NCBI RefSeq assembly: GCF_900101495.1
Contig: NZ_FMUS01000026.1
Coordinates: 1 to 64,000, forward strand
Source: Alkaliphilus peptidifermentans DSM 18978
Lineage (GTDB): Bacteria > Bacillota > Clostridia > Peptostreptococcales > Natronincolaceae
Direction of reading: 5' to 3'
DNA length: 64,000 bases
Below the pieces are notes generated by a model, which saw only the letters and a program-made list of their open reading frames with translations, was not told the DNA's origin and ran no database searches. A program made the translations under genes and the position numbers. Below, in pieces: positions 41,727 through 51,133 of the stretch (positions within the stretch are counted from its first letter, which is position 1; the number at the start of each line of letters is the position of its first letter).

Positions 41727-42176
41727 ATGAAGTATACAAGACATGCAAAGATTTTAGAAATAATAGATAATAAGGAGATAGAAACTCAAGAAGAATTATC
41801 TGAGCAATTAAGAAAAATGGGGTTAAATGTAACTCAAGCTACAGTTTCTAGAGACATAAAGGAATTGCGGCTAATTAAGGTTTTATCCAAGACAGGAAAA
41901 TACAAATATGCTACTTTAAAGAGTCAAGACTCTATTTTGTCTGATCGGTTAATTAGATTATTTAAGGACTCAATACTTTCAATAGATCATTCTGGTAATC
42001 TACTGGTTATGAAAACGATTCCAGCAGCAGCCCAAGCGGCAGCCTCTGCTATCGATGCTGCCGGCTTCGATGGAGTTGTTGGGACAGTAGCAGGTGATGA
42101 TACAATTTTTGTACTTATTCGCGAAGGAACGGTTATGGAAGATGCAAAAGATCATTTTAGAAAGCTTATGAAGTAG
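41727..42176 (+). CDS. argR: arginine repressor ArgR/AhrC
   Basis: The 149-residue regulator has an N-terminal winged helix (RHAKILEIIDNKEIETQEELSEQLRKMG, TQATVSRDIKELRLIKV) and a C-terminal hexamerisation and arginine-binding domain (VVGTVAGDDTIFVLIR). ATG at 41727 follows AAGGAGG; an upstream in-frame start would read through that site. The gene order tlyA-argR-recN is standard. ARG-box-like sequence upstream suggests autoregulation. Confidence 0.95.
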   Translation: MKYTRHAKILEIIDNKEIETQEELSEQLRKMGLNVTQATVSRDIKELRLIKVLSKTGKYKYATLKSQDSILSDRLIRLFKDSILSIDHSGNLLVMKTIPAAAQAAASAIDAAGFDGVVGTVAGDDTIFVLIREGTVMEDAKDHFRKLMK

Positions 42177-42188
42177 AGGGGGTAGTGT

Positions 42189-43895
42189 ATGCTTTTAGAG
42201 CTGGAGGTTAAGAACTTTGCACTAATTGATAAATTACATCTTCAGTTTGAAAAAGGGTTAAACATCCTAACAGGAGAGACTGGTGCAGGAAAGTCAATTA
42301 TTATTGATGCAGTAAACATGGCAATTGGAGAAAGGGCTGACAGAGAATTTGTACGTAGTGGACAAAACAAGTGTACTGTACAGGCAATATTTTTATGTAA
42401 AGATCCCTATGAATTAGAAGAAATACTATCTTCCAATGGAATCGACTGGGAAGCTGATGGAAATATTATTGTAACTAGAGAAATTTATACCAACGGAAGA
42501 AGTATAGCCCGTGTTAATGGTACCATTGTAACTCAAACCCTATTGAAAAAAATCACTGAAAAGCTTATTGATATTCATGGGCAACATCAGCATCAATCAT
42601 TATTAAATTCTCTTTATCATATCGACATGTTAGATGCCTTCGGTGGCGATGAAATTCATGAACTTAATTTACTTATTGATAAGAAATACAAGCAGCTATC
42701 GATATTAAAGAACCAATTAAAAGAAATATGCGGAAATGAAATGGAAAGAGAGCGAAAAATAGATTTGCTTAAATTTCAAATCGAAGAAATCAATGCTGCA
42801 AAGCTAAATATCGATGAAGAAGAAATCCTCCTTCAACAAAGAAATCTATTGGCAAACAGCGAAAAAATTTATACGGTTGTAGCAGATGCCTATGAAGGAC
42901 TTTATGAAGGTAGTAACTTTCCAGCTGTAGCTACTACTATATCAAAAACTGTAATGCAGCTACATAATATCATTAACTATGACGATAAACTGAGTTATTT
43001 TTATCAGGCCCTTGAAGAGGTCCAGTATAAGTTGGATGATTTATCGAGAGATATTAGAGAATATAGGGATTTAATAGAGTTTAATCCTGAGTCTATTGAT
43101 GAAATAGAAAGAAGACTGGATTTAATTAATAGCCTCAAGAGGAAATATGGTAAATCAATAAAGCTGATTCTTGAGTATAGAGATAAAATTCAAAAAGATC
43201 TCGATATTCTTCTTAACAGTGAAGAGGAAATAATTAGACTCCAAAAAGAAATTGATAAAACAAAGGATGAGCTGAATATAGTATCGATTTCTTTAAGTGA
43301 ATTACGAAAAAAAGCAGCATTACTTCTTGAAAGAGATTTAACAGCGGTATTAATGGATCTTAACATGAAAAGTGTTACCTTTAAAGTAGATATTAAGCAA
43401 TCTATTGATGCCAATAATAATTTTAAATTTACCAGTAAAGGTATCGATCAGGTGGAATTTATATTATCTGCTAATCTAGGTGAACAAATGAAACCTTTGG
43501 CAAAAATTGCTTCAGGTGGTGAAATGTCTAGGATTATGCTGGCATTAAAAACTATACTGGCAGATGTAGATTCAATAAATACTTTAATTTTTGATGAAAT
43601 TGATACTGGAATAAGCGGACAAACAGCCCATATCGTTTCTGAAAAGCTTTACGAAATATCAAAAATTCATCAGGTTATTTGCATAACCCACCTGCCGCAA
43701 ATTGCTTCAATGGCTGAAGCCCACTATTTAATCAGTAAAAATGAAGAACAGGGTTCAACCAAGACATCTGTAGTAAGACTTGATTATAATAATCGAATAA
43801 AGGAAGTCGGACGATTACTTGGAGGACAACTAACTGACATAACCATAAAGCATGCTAAGGAAATGATCGACCAGTCAAGCTTGAAAAGAAGTTAA
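42189..43895 (+). CDS. recN: DNA repair protein RecN
   Basis: The 568-residue SMC-like ATPase acts in double-strand break repair. Walker A is GETGAGKSIIIDA near residue 31, the signature IASGGEMSRIMLALK and Walker B TLIFDEIDTGISG are near residues 440-475, with a long coiled coil between. ICITHLPQIASMAEAHYLI ends the core. The length is typical. GAGGGGGTAG precedes the ATG. The terminator stem includes the stop codon. Confidence 0.97.
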   Translation: MLLELEVKNFALIDKLHLQFEKGLNILTGETGAGKSIIIDAVNMAIGERADREFVRSGQNKCTVQAIFLCKDPYELEEILSSNGIDWEADGNIIVTREIYTNGRSIARVNGTIVTQTLLKKITEKLIDIHGQHQHQSLLNSLYHIDMLDAFGGDEIHELNLLIDKKYKQLSILKNQLKEICGNEMERERKIDLLKFQIEEINAAKLNIDEEEILLQQRNLLANSEKIYTVVADAYEGLYEGSNFPAVATTISKTVMQLHNIINYDDKLSYFYQALEEVQYKLDDLSRDIREYRDLIEFNPESIDEIERRLDLINSLKRKYGKSIKLILEYRDKIQKDLDILLNSEEEIIRLQKEIDKTKDELNIVSISLSELRKKAALLLERDLTAVLMDLNMKSVTFKVDIKQSIDANNNFKFTSKGIDQVEFILSANLGEQMKPLAKIASGGEMSRIMLALKTILADVDSINTLIFDEIDTGISGQTAHIVSEKLYEISKIHQVICITHLPQIASMAEAHYLISKNEEQGSTKTSVVRLDYNNRIKEVGRLLGGQLTDITIKHAKEMIDQSSLKRS

Positions 43896-43915
43896 ATCTT
43901 TTCAAGCTTTTTTAA
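43877..43915 (+). terminator. terminator hairpin spanning the recN stop codon
   Basis: AAGCTTGAAAAGA (43877-43889) pairs perfectly with TCTTTTCAAGCTT (43897-43909), followed by TTTTT. The loop holds the TAA stop. Just after it, ATAAAGATG-T-CATCTTTAT (43931-43949) forms a second palindrome. Confidence 0.9.
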
Positions 43916-43967
43916 TTATTCCTAAAAAGGATAAAGATGTCATCTTTATAAGTATTTATATATAATA

Positions 43968-44032
43968 ATCACTCTCCCAAAAGGCCAAATTAAAGGTAGC
44001 TAATAATTTTACTCCACATGAAGGAGAGTGAT
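43968..44032 (+). promoter_or_regulatory. inverted repeat covering the spoIVB ribosome binding site; sigma-F/G-like -10
   Basis: ATCACTCTCC (43968-43977) and GGAGAGTGAT (44023-44032) are perfect complements 45 bases apart. The right arm is the ribosome binding site of spoIVB. Between them GGCCAAATTA (43983-43992) fits the sigma-F -10 GGNNANHWTR, with only a poor -35 (TAATA) 15 bases upstream. Confidence 0.45.
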
Positions 44033-44037
44033 ATAAA

Positions 44038-45345
44038 TTGAACAATAATAATAGCTATAAGTTAAGTAAGCGAATCTTTACTTGTTTTTTTCTTATTATC
44101 CTTCTATGTATTATTGTTTTCCAAAAAAACGGAAGCCTACCTTCTGAATATAATATTCAAATTGGTGAATCTCACACTATAAATACAAAATTTCCTCTTT
44201 CTTTATCCTTTGATGAAACGGTAGAAGATATTCTAGAAATAAGTAAGATTAATGATAGGAATAATATCTTCTCAAGGGTAAACAATCAAATACATTTAAA
44301 ATCTATTGAGAAGGGTAGTAAAGAATTAAAATATAATATTTTGGGATTTATTCCTTATAAAACAGTGAGAGTCAATGTTGTACCAAAACTATATTTATAC
44401 CCTGGAGGACAATCTATAGGTGTAAGATTAAATACTGAGGGAGTCCTAATAGTTGGAATTGCAGAAATATTAGATGATGAAGGAGTAAAACATAATATTG
44501 CAGAAGCCAGTGGGATTAGAATAGGTGATTCATTAATGGCGATTAATAATCAAAAAGTAGAAAATAAGTATCATGTTATAGAAATGCTTCAAAATAGTAA
44601 TGGTGAGAAAATTACACTTACAATAAAGAGGAATGACAAATATTTTCAAACCGACATAACTCCAATAAAATCAAGTGAAGATAAAAAATTCAAGTTAGGG
44701 TTTTGGGTGAGAGATAAGACAGCAGGTGTTGGAACCTTAACTTTTTTTCATGAAGAAAGCAGTAAATTTGGCGCTTTAGGTCATGCAATTACAGATGTAG
44801 AGACCGGAAACATTCTTTCAGTAAAGGATGGAGAAATTATTAAGTCAAAGGTAGTCTCTATACAAGAAGGAAAAAAAGGTAGACCTGGAGAAATAAGAGG
44901 GCTATTTTATGAATTAGATAAGCCTTTAGGTAGATTATTAAAGAATACTATTCATGGAATATATGGTGAATTAATTAATGATATTAATGACTCTAAATAT
45001 AATAAGCCAATTGAAATGGCATATCAACATGAAATAGAGGTTGGGCCAGCCTATATTTTAACTACCCTTGATGATAATAAAGTGGATAGATACGATATTG
45101 AGATTATTAGAATTAATACTCAAGTTAAAGCAGATAGTAAAAGCATGATTATACGTGTTACTGACGATAGACTTCTTAATAAAACAGGAGGAATAGTTCA
45201 AGGAATGAGTGGAAGTCCAATAATACAAAATAATAAGGTGGTTGGTGCAGTCACCCATGTATTAGTGAATGATCCAACGAAAGGTTATGGTATATTTATC
45301 GAGTGGATGGTAGAAGAATCGGGAATATTCGATAAGAAAATGTAA
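44038..45345 (+). CDS. spoIVB: SpoIVB serine peptidase (S55)
   Basis: The 435-residue protein is the forespore-secreted protease that triggers pro-sigma-K processing. It has an N-terminal membrane anchor (about residues 13-30), a PDZ domain (about 110-205: GVLIVGIAEILDDEG, ASGIRIGDSLMAINNQ) and the S55 domain with the histidine in GALGHAITD and the serine at about 393 in GMSGSPII. The TTG start follows AAGGAGAGTG. The order recN-spoIVB-spo0A is as in B. subtilis. The substrate system fits the pro-sequence on SigK in this window. Confidence 0.95.
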   Translation: MNNNNSYKLSKRIFTCFFLIILLCIIVFQKNGSLPSEYNIQIGESHTINTKFPLSLSFDETVEDILEISKINDRNNIFSRVNNQIHLKSIEKGSKELKYNILGFIPYKTVRVNVVPKLYLYPGGQSIGVRLNTEGVLIVGIAEILDDEGVKHNIAEASGIRIGDSLMAINNQKVENKYHVIEMLQNSNGEKITLTIKRNDKYFQTDITPIKSSEDKKFKLGFWVRDKTAGVGTLTFFHEESSKFGALGHAITDVETGNILSVKDGEIIKSKVVSIQEGKKGRPGEIRGLFYELDKPLGRLLKNTIHGIYGELINDINDSKYNKPIEMAYQHEIEVGPAYILTTLDDNKVDRYDIEIIRINTQVKADSKSMIIRVTDDRLLNKTGGIVQGMSGSPIIQNNKVVGAVTHVLVNDPTKGYGIFIEWMVEESGIFDKKM

Positions 45346-45427
45346 AAAAATACACTGAATGTGTAAGATTTCATGGAATTAGTAAAAAAAATGGTGAGCG
45401 AAAATAATGTATTAATTTTTAAATTGG

Positions 45428-45454
45428 GAAGGAATAATATCTCATTTGTCGAAT
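45428..45454 (+). promoter_or_regulatory. sigma-H promoter of spo0A with overlapping 0A box
   Basis: GAAGGAATA (45428-45436), an 11-base spacer and GTCGAAT (45448-45454) fit sigma-H. TGTCGAA (45447-45453) is a perfect 0A-box core that overlaps the -10, so Spo0A probably controls its own gene here. Confidence 0.75.
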
Positions 45455-45505
45455 TTGTTATTAAAATTAATAAAGCTTAATAAATGTGGTACAGGGGGGT
45501 TACTT

Positions 45506-46306
45506 GTGAAAAATGATAGAATTAAAGTATTAATTGCTGATGACAATGAAGATTTTTGTGATATCTTGAGTGAATATTTAGAAAGACAACCGGATATCGA
45601 AGTAGTTGGCATTGCTAAAGATGGTATTGAGGCAGTGGATTTAATACCAAAAACATCACCAGACATAGTAGTATTAGATATTATTATGCCACATCTTGAT
45701 GGACTTGGTGTATTGGAGAAGTTAAATGAGAGTAAATTAGAGATTTTTCCCAAAATTATCATATTGTCTGCGGTTGGTCAAGATAAAATTACTCAAAGAG
45801 CAATTGGGCTTGGAGCAGACTATTATGTAATAAAACCATTTGATTTCGAAGTATTTATCGAAAGAATTAGGCAAATGGTAAAAGGCTCTGGATCTTCTGC
45901 AGATAGAAAACGACCACAGAATACACAACACAAATCTCTTGTAAATAATAATAGAAGCCTTGAAGCAGATATAACTAATATTATACATGAAATTGGTGTG
46001 CCTGCTCATATCAAAGGTTATTTATATTTAAGAGAAGCAATAACAATGGTTGTTGGTAATATTGAATTATTAAGTGCAGTAACTAAAGAATTGTATCCAT
46101 CTATTGCAAAAAAATATAATACAACAGCCAGTAGGGTAGAAAGAGCTATTCGGCATGCAATAGAAGTAGCTTGGAGTAGAGGTAAGGTTGATACAATTAA
46201 TAACTTGTTTGGTTATACCATAAACACAGATAAAGGTAAACCAACAAATTCGGAATTTATAGCTATGGTGGCAGATAAGCTTAGATTAGAAAAACAAGTG
46301 GGGTAG
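45506..46306 (+). CDS. spo0A: sporulation master regulator Spo0A
   Basis: The 266-residue response regulator has a receiver domain with the acidic pocket D12/D13, phospho-acceptor D58 ([12 protein letters not shown]) and lysine in VIKPFD. The C-terminal DNA-binding domain keeps the recognition helix [18 protein letters not shown]. The length equals that of other Spo0A proteins. GTG at 45506 follows AGGGGGG; an in-frame upstream start at 45446 lies inside the promoter and is rejected. A bidirectional-looking hairpin follows. Confidence 0.97.
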   Translation: MKNDRIKVLIADDNEDFCDILSEYLERQPDIEVVGIAKDGIEAVDLIPKTSPDIVVLDIIMPHLDGLGVLEKLNESKLEIFPKIIILSAVGQDKITQRAIGLGADYYVIKPFDFEVFIERIRQMVKGSGSSADRKRPQNTQHKSLVNNNRSLEADITNIIHEIGVPAHIKGYLYLREAITMVVGNIELLSAVTKELYPSIAKKYNTTASRVERAIRHAIEVAWSRGKVDTINNLFGYTINTDKGKPTNSEFIAMVADKLRLEKQVG

Positions 46307-46318
46307 TAGGGGGAAATA

Positions 46319-46363
46319 AGCAAGGGTGGTTTACATAAATCAATTATGTAAACCACCCTTGCT
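46319..46363. terminator. terminator between convergent spo0A and recX
   Basis: Positions 46319-46338 are the exact complement of 46344-46363 (20 bp), with an ATCAA loop. The core is GGGTGGTTTACATAA. The last two bases overlap the recX stop. T runs are weak on both strands (ATTT). Confidence 0.85.
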
Positions 46364-47183
46364 ATTTAAGACTATCAATTATTTTATTTATTAAATTTGA
46401 GTCATAACCTTTTCTATATAGGGCTGCTATGACTTTATTTTTTAATATATAAGGATTAGCTTCCTTCTTTTTATATTGAGTATAATACTTTTCTACTAAT
46501 TTTTTTGCTTCCTCTTCATATACATTTTCATTTTGGGAAATTTCATATGTAATATCATCATCATTCTCAATTTCGTTTATGGCGTTTCCTATAATATCCC
46601 AGGAGTATCCTTTTGATAATAATTTTGCCGAAAGCTTCTCCTTAAGTTTATTGGTAGGGGTTTTTATATTTTGCAAATAAAACTTCTTACCAATTATAAC
46701 AGCATTCTTAAGCTGATCCTCCTCATTATATATTGACGAATTTTTTTTAATTAAACTATCCTCAATACCCTTCTCCTTAAGATTATATTGTATTTTTTTT
46801 AACCCATGAAGCTTATTATTGGAATGATCCTTAATAAAGCTTTCTGTATACTTCTCATCATCAATGAACTTATAATACTCAAGCTTTTCTAATGTGGTAG
46901 ATATTATACTATCATCAAATCCTTTTTCTTTTAGGAGTTTAATAGTTTCGCCCTTTGTTCTTTGTTTTCTTGTTAAATAAGACAATGCCTTGTTAAAAGA
47001 ATCCTTCAGAATGTTTGCCGTTACAATTTCCTTTAATTCATCTTCATTAACCTTTAAACCTACCTTTAGCTTGTGAAGTGCTATAATTTCTACATTACAT
47101 GAAAAGCTATAATTTCCATCTATAAATATATTATAGTATTCCTTATTTTTTAATTGCTGTTGGATATTTGTTATTACCTTCAT
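46362..47183 (-). CDS. recX: RecX family regulatory protein
   Basis: The 273-residue protein has RecX-type tandem three-helix repeats: ALSYLTRKQRTKGETIKLLKEKGFDDSIISTTLEKLEYYKFIDDEKYTESFI-region, then KKIQYNLKEKGIEDSLI and VIAALYRKGYDSNLINKII. RecX limits RecA filament growth. It is longer than the usual 150-210 residues, with an N-terminal extension (residues 1-50) as in other Firmicutes. On the minus strand AAGGTGTG precedes ATG at 47183; an upstream in-frame ATG lacks a site. No recA is adjacent. Confidence 0.9.
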   Translation of the reverse strand: MKVITNIQQQLKNKEYYNIFIDGNYSFSCNVEIIALHKLKVGLKVNEDELKEIVTANILKDSFNKALSYLTRKQRTKGETIKLLKEKGFDDSIISTTLEKLEYYKFIDDEKYTESFIKDHSNNKLHGLKKIQYNLKEKGIEDSLIKKNSSIYNEEDQLKNAVIIGKKFYLQNIKTPTNKLKEKLSAKLLSKGYSWDIIGNAINEIENDDDITYEISQNENVYEEEAKKLVEKYYTQYKKKEANPYILKNKVIAALYRKGYDSNLINKIIDSLK

Positions 47184-47333
47184 ATTATCACACCTTTTAT
47201 GTTTATTCTTAAGTATCATTTTATAGAAATTAGCGAAATAATAAAAGGATTTTTCCTCAAACTCTAGATAATATATGAATTAAAGAATGTTTATTGTTAT
47301 TATACAAATACTATAGTGAATAGAAAACACGTT
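47184..47333. other. divergent intergenic region before heptamer array 4
   Basis: This AT-rich stretch between recX and steA contains no convincing ORF. Together with the array and the 140 bases after it, it makes a 391-base gene-free interval. I see no clear promoter for steA; possible -10 elements near 47500 (TATACT) have no good -35. Confidence 0.4.
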
Positions 47334-47440
47334 TAATGAGTAATGAGTAATAATCAAAACATAAAAAAATAAATGTTAAATGCTGAATGCTGAATGTTGA
47401 ATGTTGAATGTTGAATGCAGAATGTTGAATGAAAATTGCA
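47334..47440 (+). repeat. heptamer tandem array 4 (GAATGTT-type)
   Basis: GAATGCT and GAATGTT copies run in tandem from about 47380 to 47430, preceded by TAATGAG repeats. The period is 7 bases. It is a variant of the GAATTGA arrays elsewhere in the window and has the same orientation. Confidence 0.8.
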
Positions 47441-47574
47441 ATGAGAATAGAACGAAGATAGATAACAAAAGCTAAAAATAGAAGAGTTATATACTATTTA
47501 ATTAAAATTATAGCCAAAAGGATAAATAAGAGTAAAGAAAATTATAAACATATTTACAAACTGGAGGTTAAAGG

Positions 47575-48696
47575 ATGTTCAAGCGGGCACCCTTAAGAAT
47601 AGATAAAAAAACAAAGAATCTCGTTACTAGGCTTAATCCTGGTGAGGTAGCAGTTATACATCATAAAGATTTAGATGAAATAGCCGCATTATCCTTGGTG
47701 GAGAAGAAGGTTTTGGCGGTGATTAATTGTGATAATTTTATAAGCGGAAAGTATCCTAATTCTGGGCCATCAATTTTACTTAAAAATCAAATACCCATGT
47801 ACGAAGCTGAAAACAGCATTCTGTTTGAACATCTCGTTGATGGCGATATTATTGAAATCAATAATAACTCTTTGTATTTAGATGGAAAGCTAATTTCTCA
47901 GCTTAAAGAAATAACAACAGAATTCATAGCTACTGCTTTAATTGAAGCCGAAGCAAATTTAGAAATAGAGCTTGAAAAATTTATTGATAACACACTGCAT
48001 TATGCATCTAAAGAGAAGAATTTGTTATTAAGGGATCTAAGTATTCCTATTCCAAAATTAAATATCAAAGGTAGACATGTACTTGTTGTAGTCAGAGGAA
48101 AGAATTATAGGGAAGACTTAGAAACTATTTTACCATATATTAAACAGGAAAAACCGGTAATTATAGGAGTTGATGGTGGTGGTGATGCACTCCTTGAGTT
48201 TGGAATTATACCAGATATCTTAATAGGTGATATGGACAGTGTAAGTGATATTTGTTTAAAGAGAAGTAAGCAGGTTTATGTTCATGCATATCTAGACGGA
48301 TACTCTCCAGGAATGGAAAGGATCAAAAAATTAGGTATTGATGTTACAACATTTCCAGCCCCAGGCACCAGTGAAGATATTGCAATGCTATTAGCATATG
48401 AGAATGGAGCAGATTTAATTGTTGCAGTAGGAACACATTCTAATATGGTGGATTTTTTAGAAAAGGGTAGATCTGGTATGGCAAGCACCCTTCTTGTAAG
48501 AATGAAAATTGGAACTAAACTGGTAGATGCAAAGGGAGTAAATCAACTATATCAAAGTACTATTGAAACAAGACATATTATTTGGCTTGGATTAGCATCA
48601 ATAATTCCAATTGTTATTATAGCTGGTGTTTCAAAACCAATACACCATCTTTTTAGAATCATCCATATGAGGTTAAGACTTTTTTTAGGAATATGA
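47575..48696 (+). CDS. steA: SteA-like cytokinetic ring protein
   Basis: The 373-residue protein has a SteA domain with a thiamin-pyrophosphokinase-like core (GVDGGGDALLEFGIIPDILIGDMDSVSD at about 200-227) and a C-terminal membrane helix (about 335-356). In Corynebacterium SteA and SteB interact and affect cell separation. Here the next gene is a SteB/MctB-type protein, as expected. CTGGAGG precedes the ATG. It starts a group of envelope-like genes that runs to 52.2 kb. Confidence 0.88.
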   Translation: MFKRAPLRIDKKTKNLVTRLNPGEVAVIHHKDLDEIAALSLVEKKVLAVINCDNFISGKYPNSGPSILLKNQIPMYEAENSILFEHLVDGDIIEINNNSLYLDGKLISQLKEITTEFIATALIEAEANLEIELEKFIDNTLHYASKEKNLLLRDLSIPIPKLNIKGRHVLVVVRGKNYREDLETILPYIKQEKPVIIGVDGGGDALLEFGIIPDILIGDMDSVSDICLKRSKQVYVHAYLDGYSPGMERIKKLGIDVTTFPAPGTSEDIAMLLAYENGADLIVAVGTHSNMVDFLEKGRSGMASTLLVRMKIGTKLVDAKGVNQLYQSTIETRHIIWLGLASIIPIVIIAGVSKPIHHLFRIIHMRLRLFLGI

Positions 48697-48707
48697 AGGG
48701 GTGATAG

Positions 48708-49598
48708 TTGCCAATGGTTAGTATGAAATATTATATTGTTACAATCGCAGCACTTTTTGTTGCATTAGGAACAGGAATTTTAATAGGTGTTAACCTTAAT
48801 GAGTCTGATTTTTATTTAAGACAGCAGCAGCTACTGCTGGAAGGCATAGAAACTAAATTTAATGAACTTCAGGTGGAAAGAGAAAGCTACATGACAGAAA
48901 TTGATGGCTTAATAAGAGAAAAGGAAAAGAATAGTGCGTTTATTGATAACTTATACAAGGAAATAATTAAGCAAAGGCTGGTAGGATATAATATTGCAAT
49001 AATTAAAACAACTGATATTTTCTATTATGATGATGTACCTATATTACTTGAGGAAGCAGGAGCGAATATTGCTATTGAAATTACTTATAAAGATAGAATT
49101 TTCAATTATAGCGAAGAAGAAAAGTTAGAGCTGTACGAAATCTTTAATATATATGACTATAACGAGCTTATAGCTGCAATTAATGATCAAGTGGTAAACT
49201 TCTTAACCTTTGGCAAAGAAAGTGAATTTCTTACGTATTTAATAGAAAACCAATGGATTGGTTATACAGGAAATAAAGCTATATTAGAAGATAGTCCAAT
49301 ACATTATGTAGTAATTGCAGGTGGAAGCCTTAGTAAAGAAGCTAAAACAGTGGAAGAAATTGATTTAGATATAATTAATAAATGCAAGAAAAATGTAATT
49401 CCTGTTGTAGGAATAGAGCGAATAGATGCTGGGTATTCATATATTCCATATTACAAAAAAGAGAAAATATCTACAGTAGATAATATAAATACAATTATGG
49501 GAAAAGTATCACTTGTATATATTATAACAGGGATAAATGGACACTTTGGAGAAGGTGAGTACTCAGAAAATTTAATTCCTAGCTTAATCGAATATTAG
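48708..49598 (+). CDS. steB: SteB/MctB-like membrane protein (copper transporter family name)
   Basis: The 296-residue protein has an N-terminal membrane helix (about residues 8-27), a coiled coil (about 35-80) and a C-terminal alpha/beta domain. This is the MctB/SteB layout; the database label copper transporter comes from mycobacterial MctB and may not apply. TTG at 48708 is used here; ATG at 48714 is equally possible after AAGGGGTG. It follows steA by 11 bases and probably works with it in envelope assembly. Confidence 0.85.
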   Translation: MPMVSMKYYIVTIAALFVALGTGILIGVNLNESDFYLRQQQLLLEGIETKFNELQVERESYMTEIDGLIREKEKNSAFIDNLYKEIIKQRLVGYNIAIIKTTDIFYYDDVPILLEEAGANIAIEITYKDRIFNYSEEEKLELYEIFNIYDYNELIAAINDQVVNFLTFGKESEFLTYLIENQWIGYTGNKAILEDSPIHYVVIAGGSLSKEAKTVEEIDLDIINKCKKNVIPVVGIERIDAGYSYIPYYKKEKISTVDNINTIMGKVSLVYIITGINGHFGEGEYSENLIPSLIEY

Positions 49599-49609
49599 GA
49601 GGAATCTTT

Positions 49610-50299
49610 TTGAAACCAATTATAGCAGCTATTATTCCAGCCTATAATGAAGAGGCATTTATAGAGAAAACTTTAATTTCCCTTCAGAAGGTAGATGAAA
49701 TTACAGACATACTTGTTGTAGACGACGGCTCGAAGGATGATACATGTAAAATAGTAGAAGCCTACAAAAACATAAAGCTAATAAAACAACCATATAACAT
49801 GGGCAAGGGGGCTGCATTAAAAAAAGGAGTTGATGTAGCACTGGAAATGGCAGATATAGTAGTATTTTTAGATGCTGATCTGGAAAATAGTAGTAGGGAA
49901 GTGAAAAAGCTCCTTAAGCCAATAATAGAAGGAAGTGCCGACGTTACAATAGCAAAATTTCCTCCACCTAAAATAACGGGTGGTTTTGGTCTAGTAAAAT
50001 CATTGGCAGAAACAGGAGTATATTTTCATACTGGTAAAACTTTAACCTCCACCTTATCTGGTCAAAGAGCTATACGAAAAGAGGTATTAAATAATATTAA
50101 TATAGGTCATCATGGCTTTGGAATTGAACTTGCTATGACAATAGACATACTAAGTAAGGGATACTCCATAGTTGAAGTAGATGTTGATATGAGTCATAGA
50201 GAGACTGAAAGAAATATATCAGGATTTATGCATCGTGGTAAGCAATTTGTAGATATATTTAAAGTGATTTACTTGAAAAAGCTGCAGAGGATGAATTGA
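49610..50299 (+). CDS. family 2 glycosyltransferase
   Basis: The 229-residue protein has the GT-A fold of dolichol-phosphate-mannose-synthase-like transferases: IIPAYNEEAFIEKTLISL, ILVVDDGSKDDT, the metal-binding VVFLDADLENS and SGQRAIRKEVL. It ends without membrane helices. It probably moves a sugar from a nucleotide donor onto a lipid carrier. TTG at 49610 follows TAGGAGG. Its neighbours steB and an MraY-like gene suggest an envelope glycan path. Confidence 0.9.
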   Translation: MKPIIAAIIPAYNEEAFIEKTLISLQKVDEITDILVVDDGSKDDTCKIVEAYKNIKLIKQPYNMGKGAALKKGVDVALEMADIVVFLDADLENSSREVKKLLKPIIEGSADVTIAKFPPPKITGGFGLVKSLAETGVYFHTGKTLTSTLSGQRAIRKEVLNNINIGHHGFGIELAMTIDILSKGYSIVEVDVDMSHRETERNISGFMHRGKQFVDIFKVIYLKKLQRMN

Positions 50300-50302
50300 A
50301 AA

Positions 50303-51103
50303 GTGATATTATTTTTAGCAAGTGCTATAACAACATATTTTACTCTGCCCTTTATCTATAGTCTTTTAAAAGGGGCCAATATACTTAGAAAAAATTATAA
50401 AGGAGACTCTATTCCAGTTGGTATGGGAATAGCTCTTATTCCAGTTTTGATTTTGAATAGCACCATAATTCTTTCTTACAAAGATAGGAGTAGCGAAATC
50501 GTGCTTGTTTTCCTATTAGGGAATCTGACCATGGCATTTATAGGAATTATTGATGATTTAATAGGCAATCGTGACACTCTTGGAATAAAGGGCCATATGG
50601 GAGCCCTTGCGAGGGGAAGATTAACAACAGGTGGATTAAAAGCAGTAATGGGCATAATGATTGCTCTTTTTATCAGCATACTCTTATCAACTAATGTTGT
50701 AGATTTACTAGTTAATCTATTGATTATAGCTCTAATGACCAATTTGATTAATTTGCTAGATCTAAGGCCAGGAAGAGGAATAAAGGCTTTTTTTACTATT
50801 TCTATAATATTTTTAATTATAGGCTTAACTAAAGAGTCAGAGGAATTACTTTTTATAATGCTTGGATACTTAATAATATACTTCCCTAAGGATTTAAAGG
50901 GTAAGTATATGATGGGTGATGTGGGGTCTAATACACTTGGAGTTAATCTTGGGATAATTGCAGCAATCAGCTTTTCTACTTTTACAAAAGTAATAATAGT
51001 GTCTATTCTAATTTTTATCCATCTGTTTGCTGAAAGATACTCTATTACTGATGTTATAAAAAAAATAAAAATATTAAACTTTATTGATGAATTAGGAAGA
51101 TAA
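50303..51103 (+). CDS. MraY/WecA-like glycosyl-1-phosphate transferase family protein
   Basis: The 266-residue protein has about eight membrane helices. The loops carry family marks: IGIIDDLIGNRD (acidic pair), NLINLLDLRPGRGIKA and MMGDVGSNTLGVNLG. It is shorter than MraY (about 320 residues) and the histidine-rich loop is missing, so activity may differ. It would link a sugar phosphate to undecaprenyl phosphate. GTG at 50303 is the likely start, three bases after the glycosyltransferase stop, with a distant AGAGG. Confidence 0.8.
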   Translation: MILFLASAITTYFTLPFIYSLLKGANILRKNYKGDSIPVGMGIALIPVLILNSTIILSYKDRSSEIVLVFLLGNLTMAFIGIIDDLIGNRDTLGIKGHMGALARGRLTTGGLKAVMGIMIALFISILLSTNVVDLLVNLLIIALMTNLINLLDLRPGRGIKAFFTISIIFLIIGLTKESEELLFIMLGYLIIYFPKDLKGKYMMGDVGSNTLGVNLGIIAAISFSTFTKVIIVSILIFIHLFAERYSITDVIKKIKILNFIDELGR

Positions 51104-51133
51104 CGAACCATTAATTTATTTGAGGTGTATAAT

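Noticed and set aside
45446-45505. A 20-residue N-terminal extension of Spo0A
   Set aside because: It would begin inside the sigma-H promoter/0A box, while GTG at 45506 follows AGGGGGG and gives the standard length.
50476-51111. A 211-codon open frame on the minus strand
   Set aside because: It is antisense to the MraY-like gene, whose motifs are clear, and its translation has no recognisable pattern or ribosome binding site.
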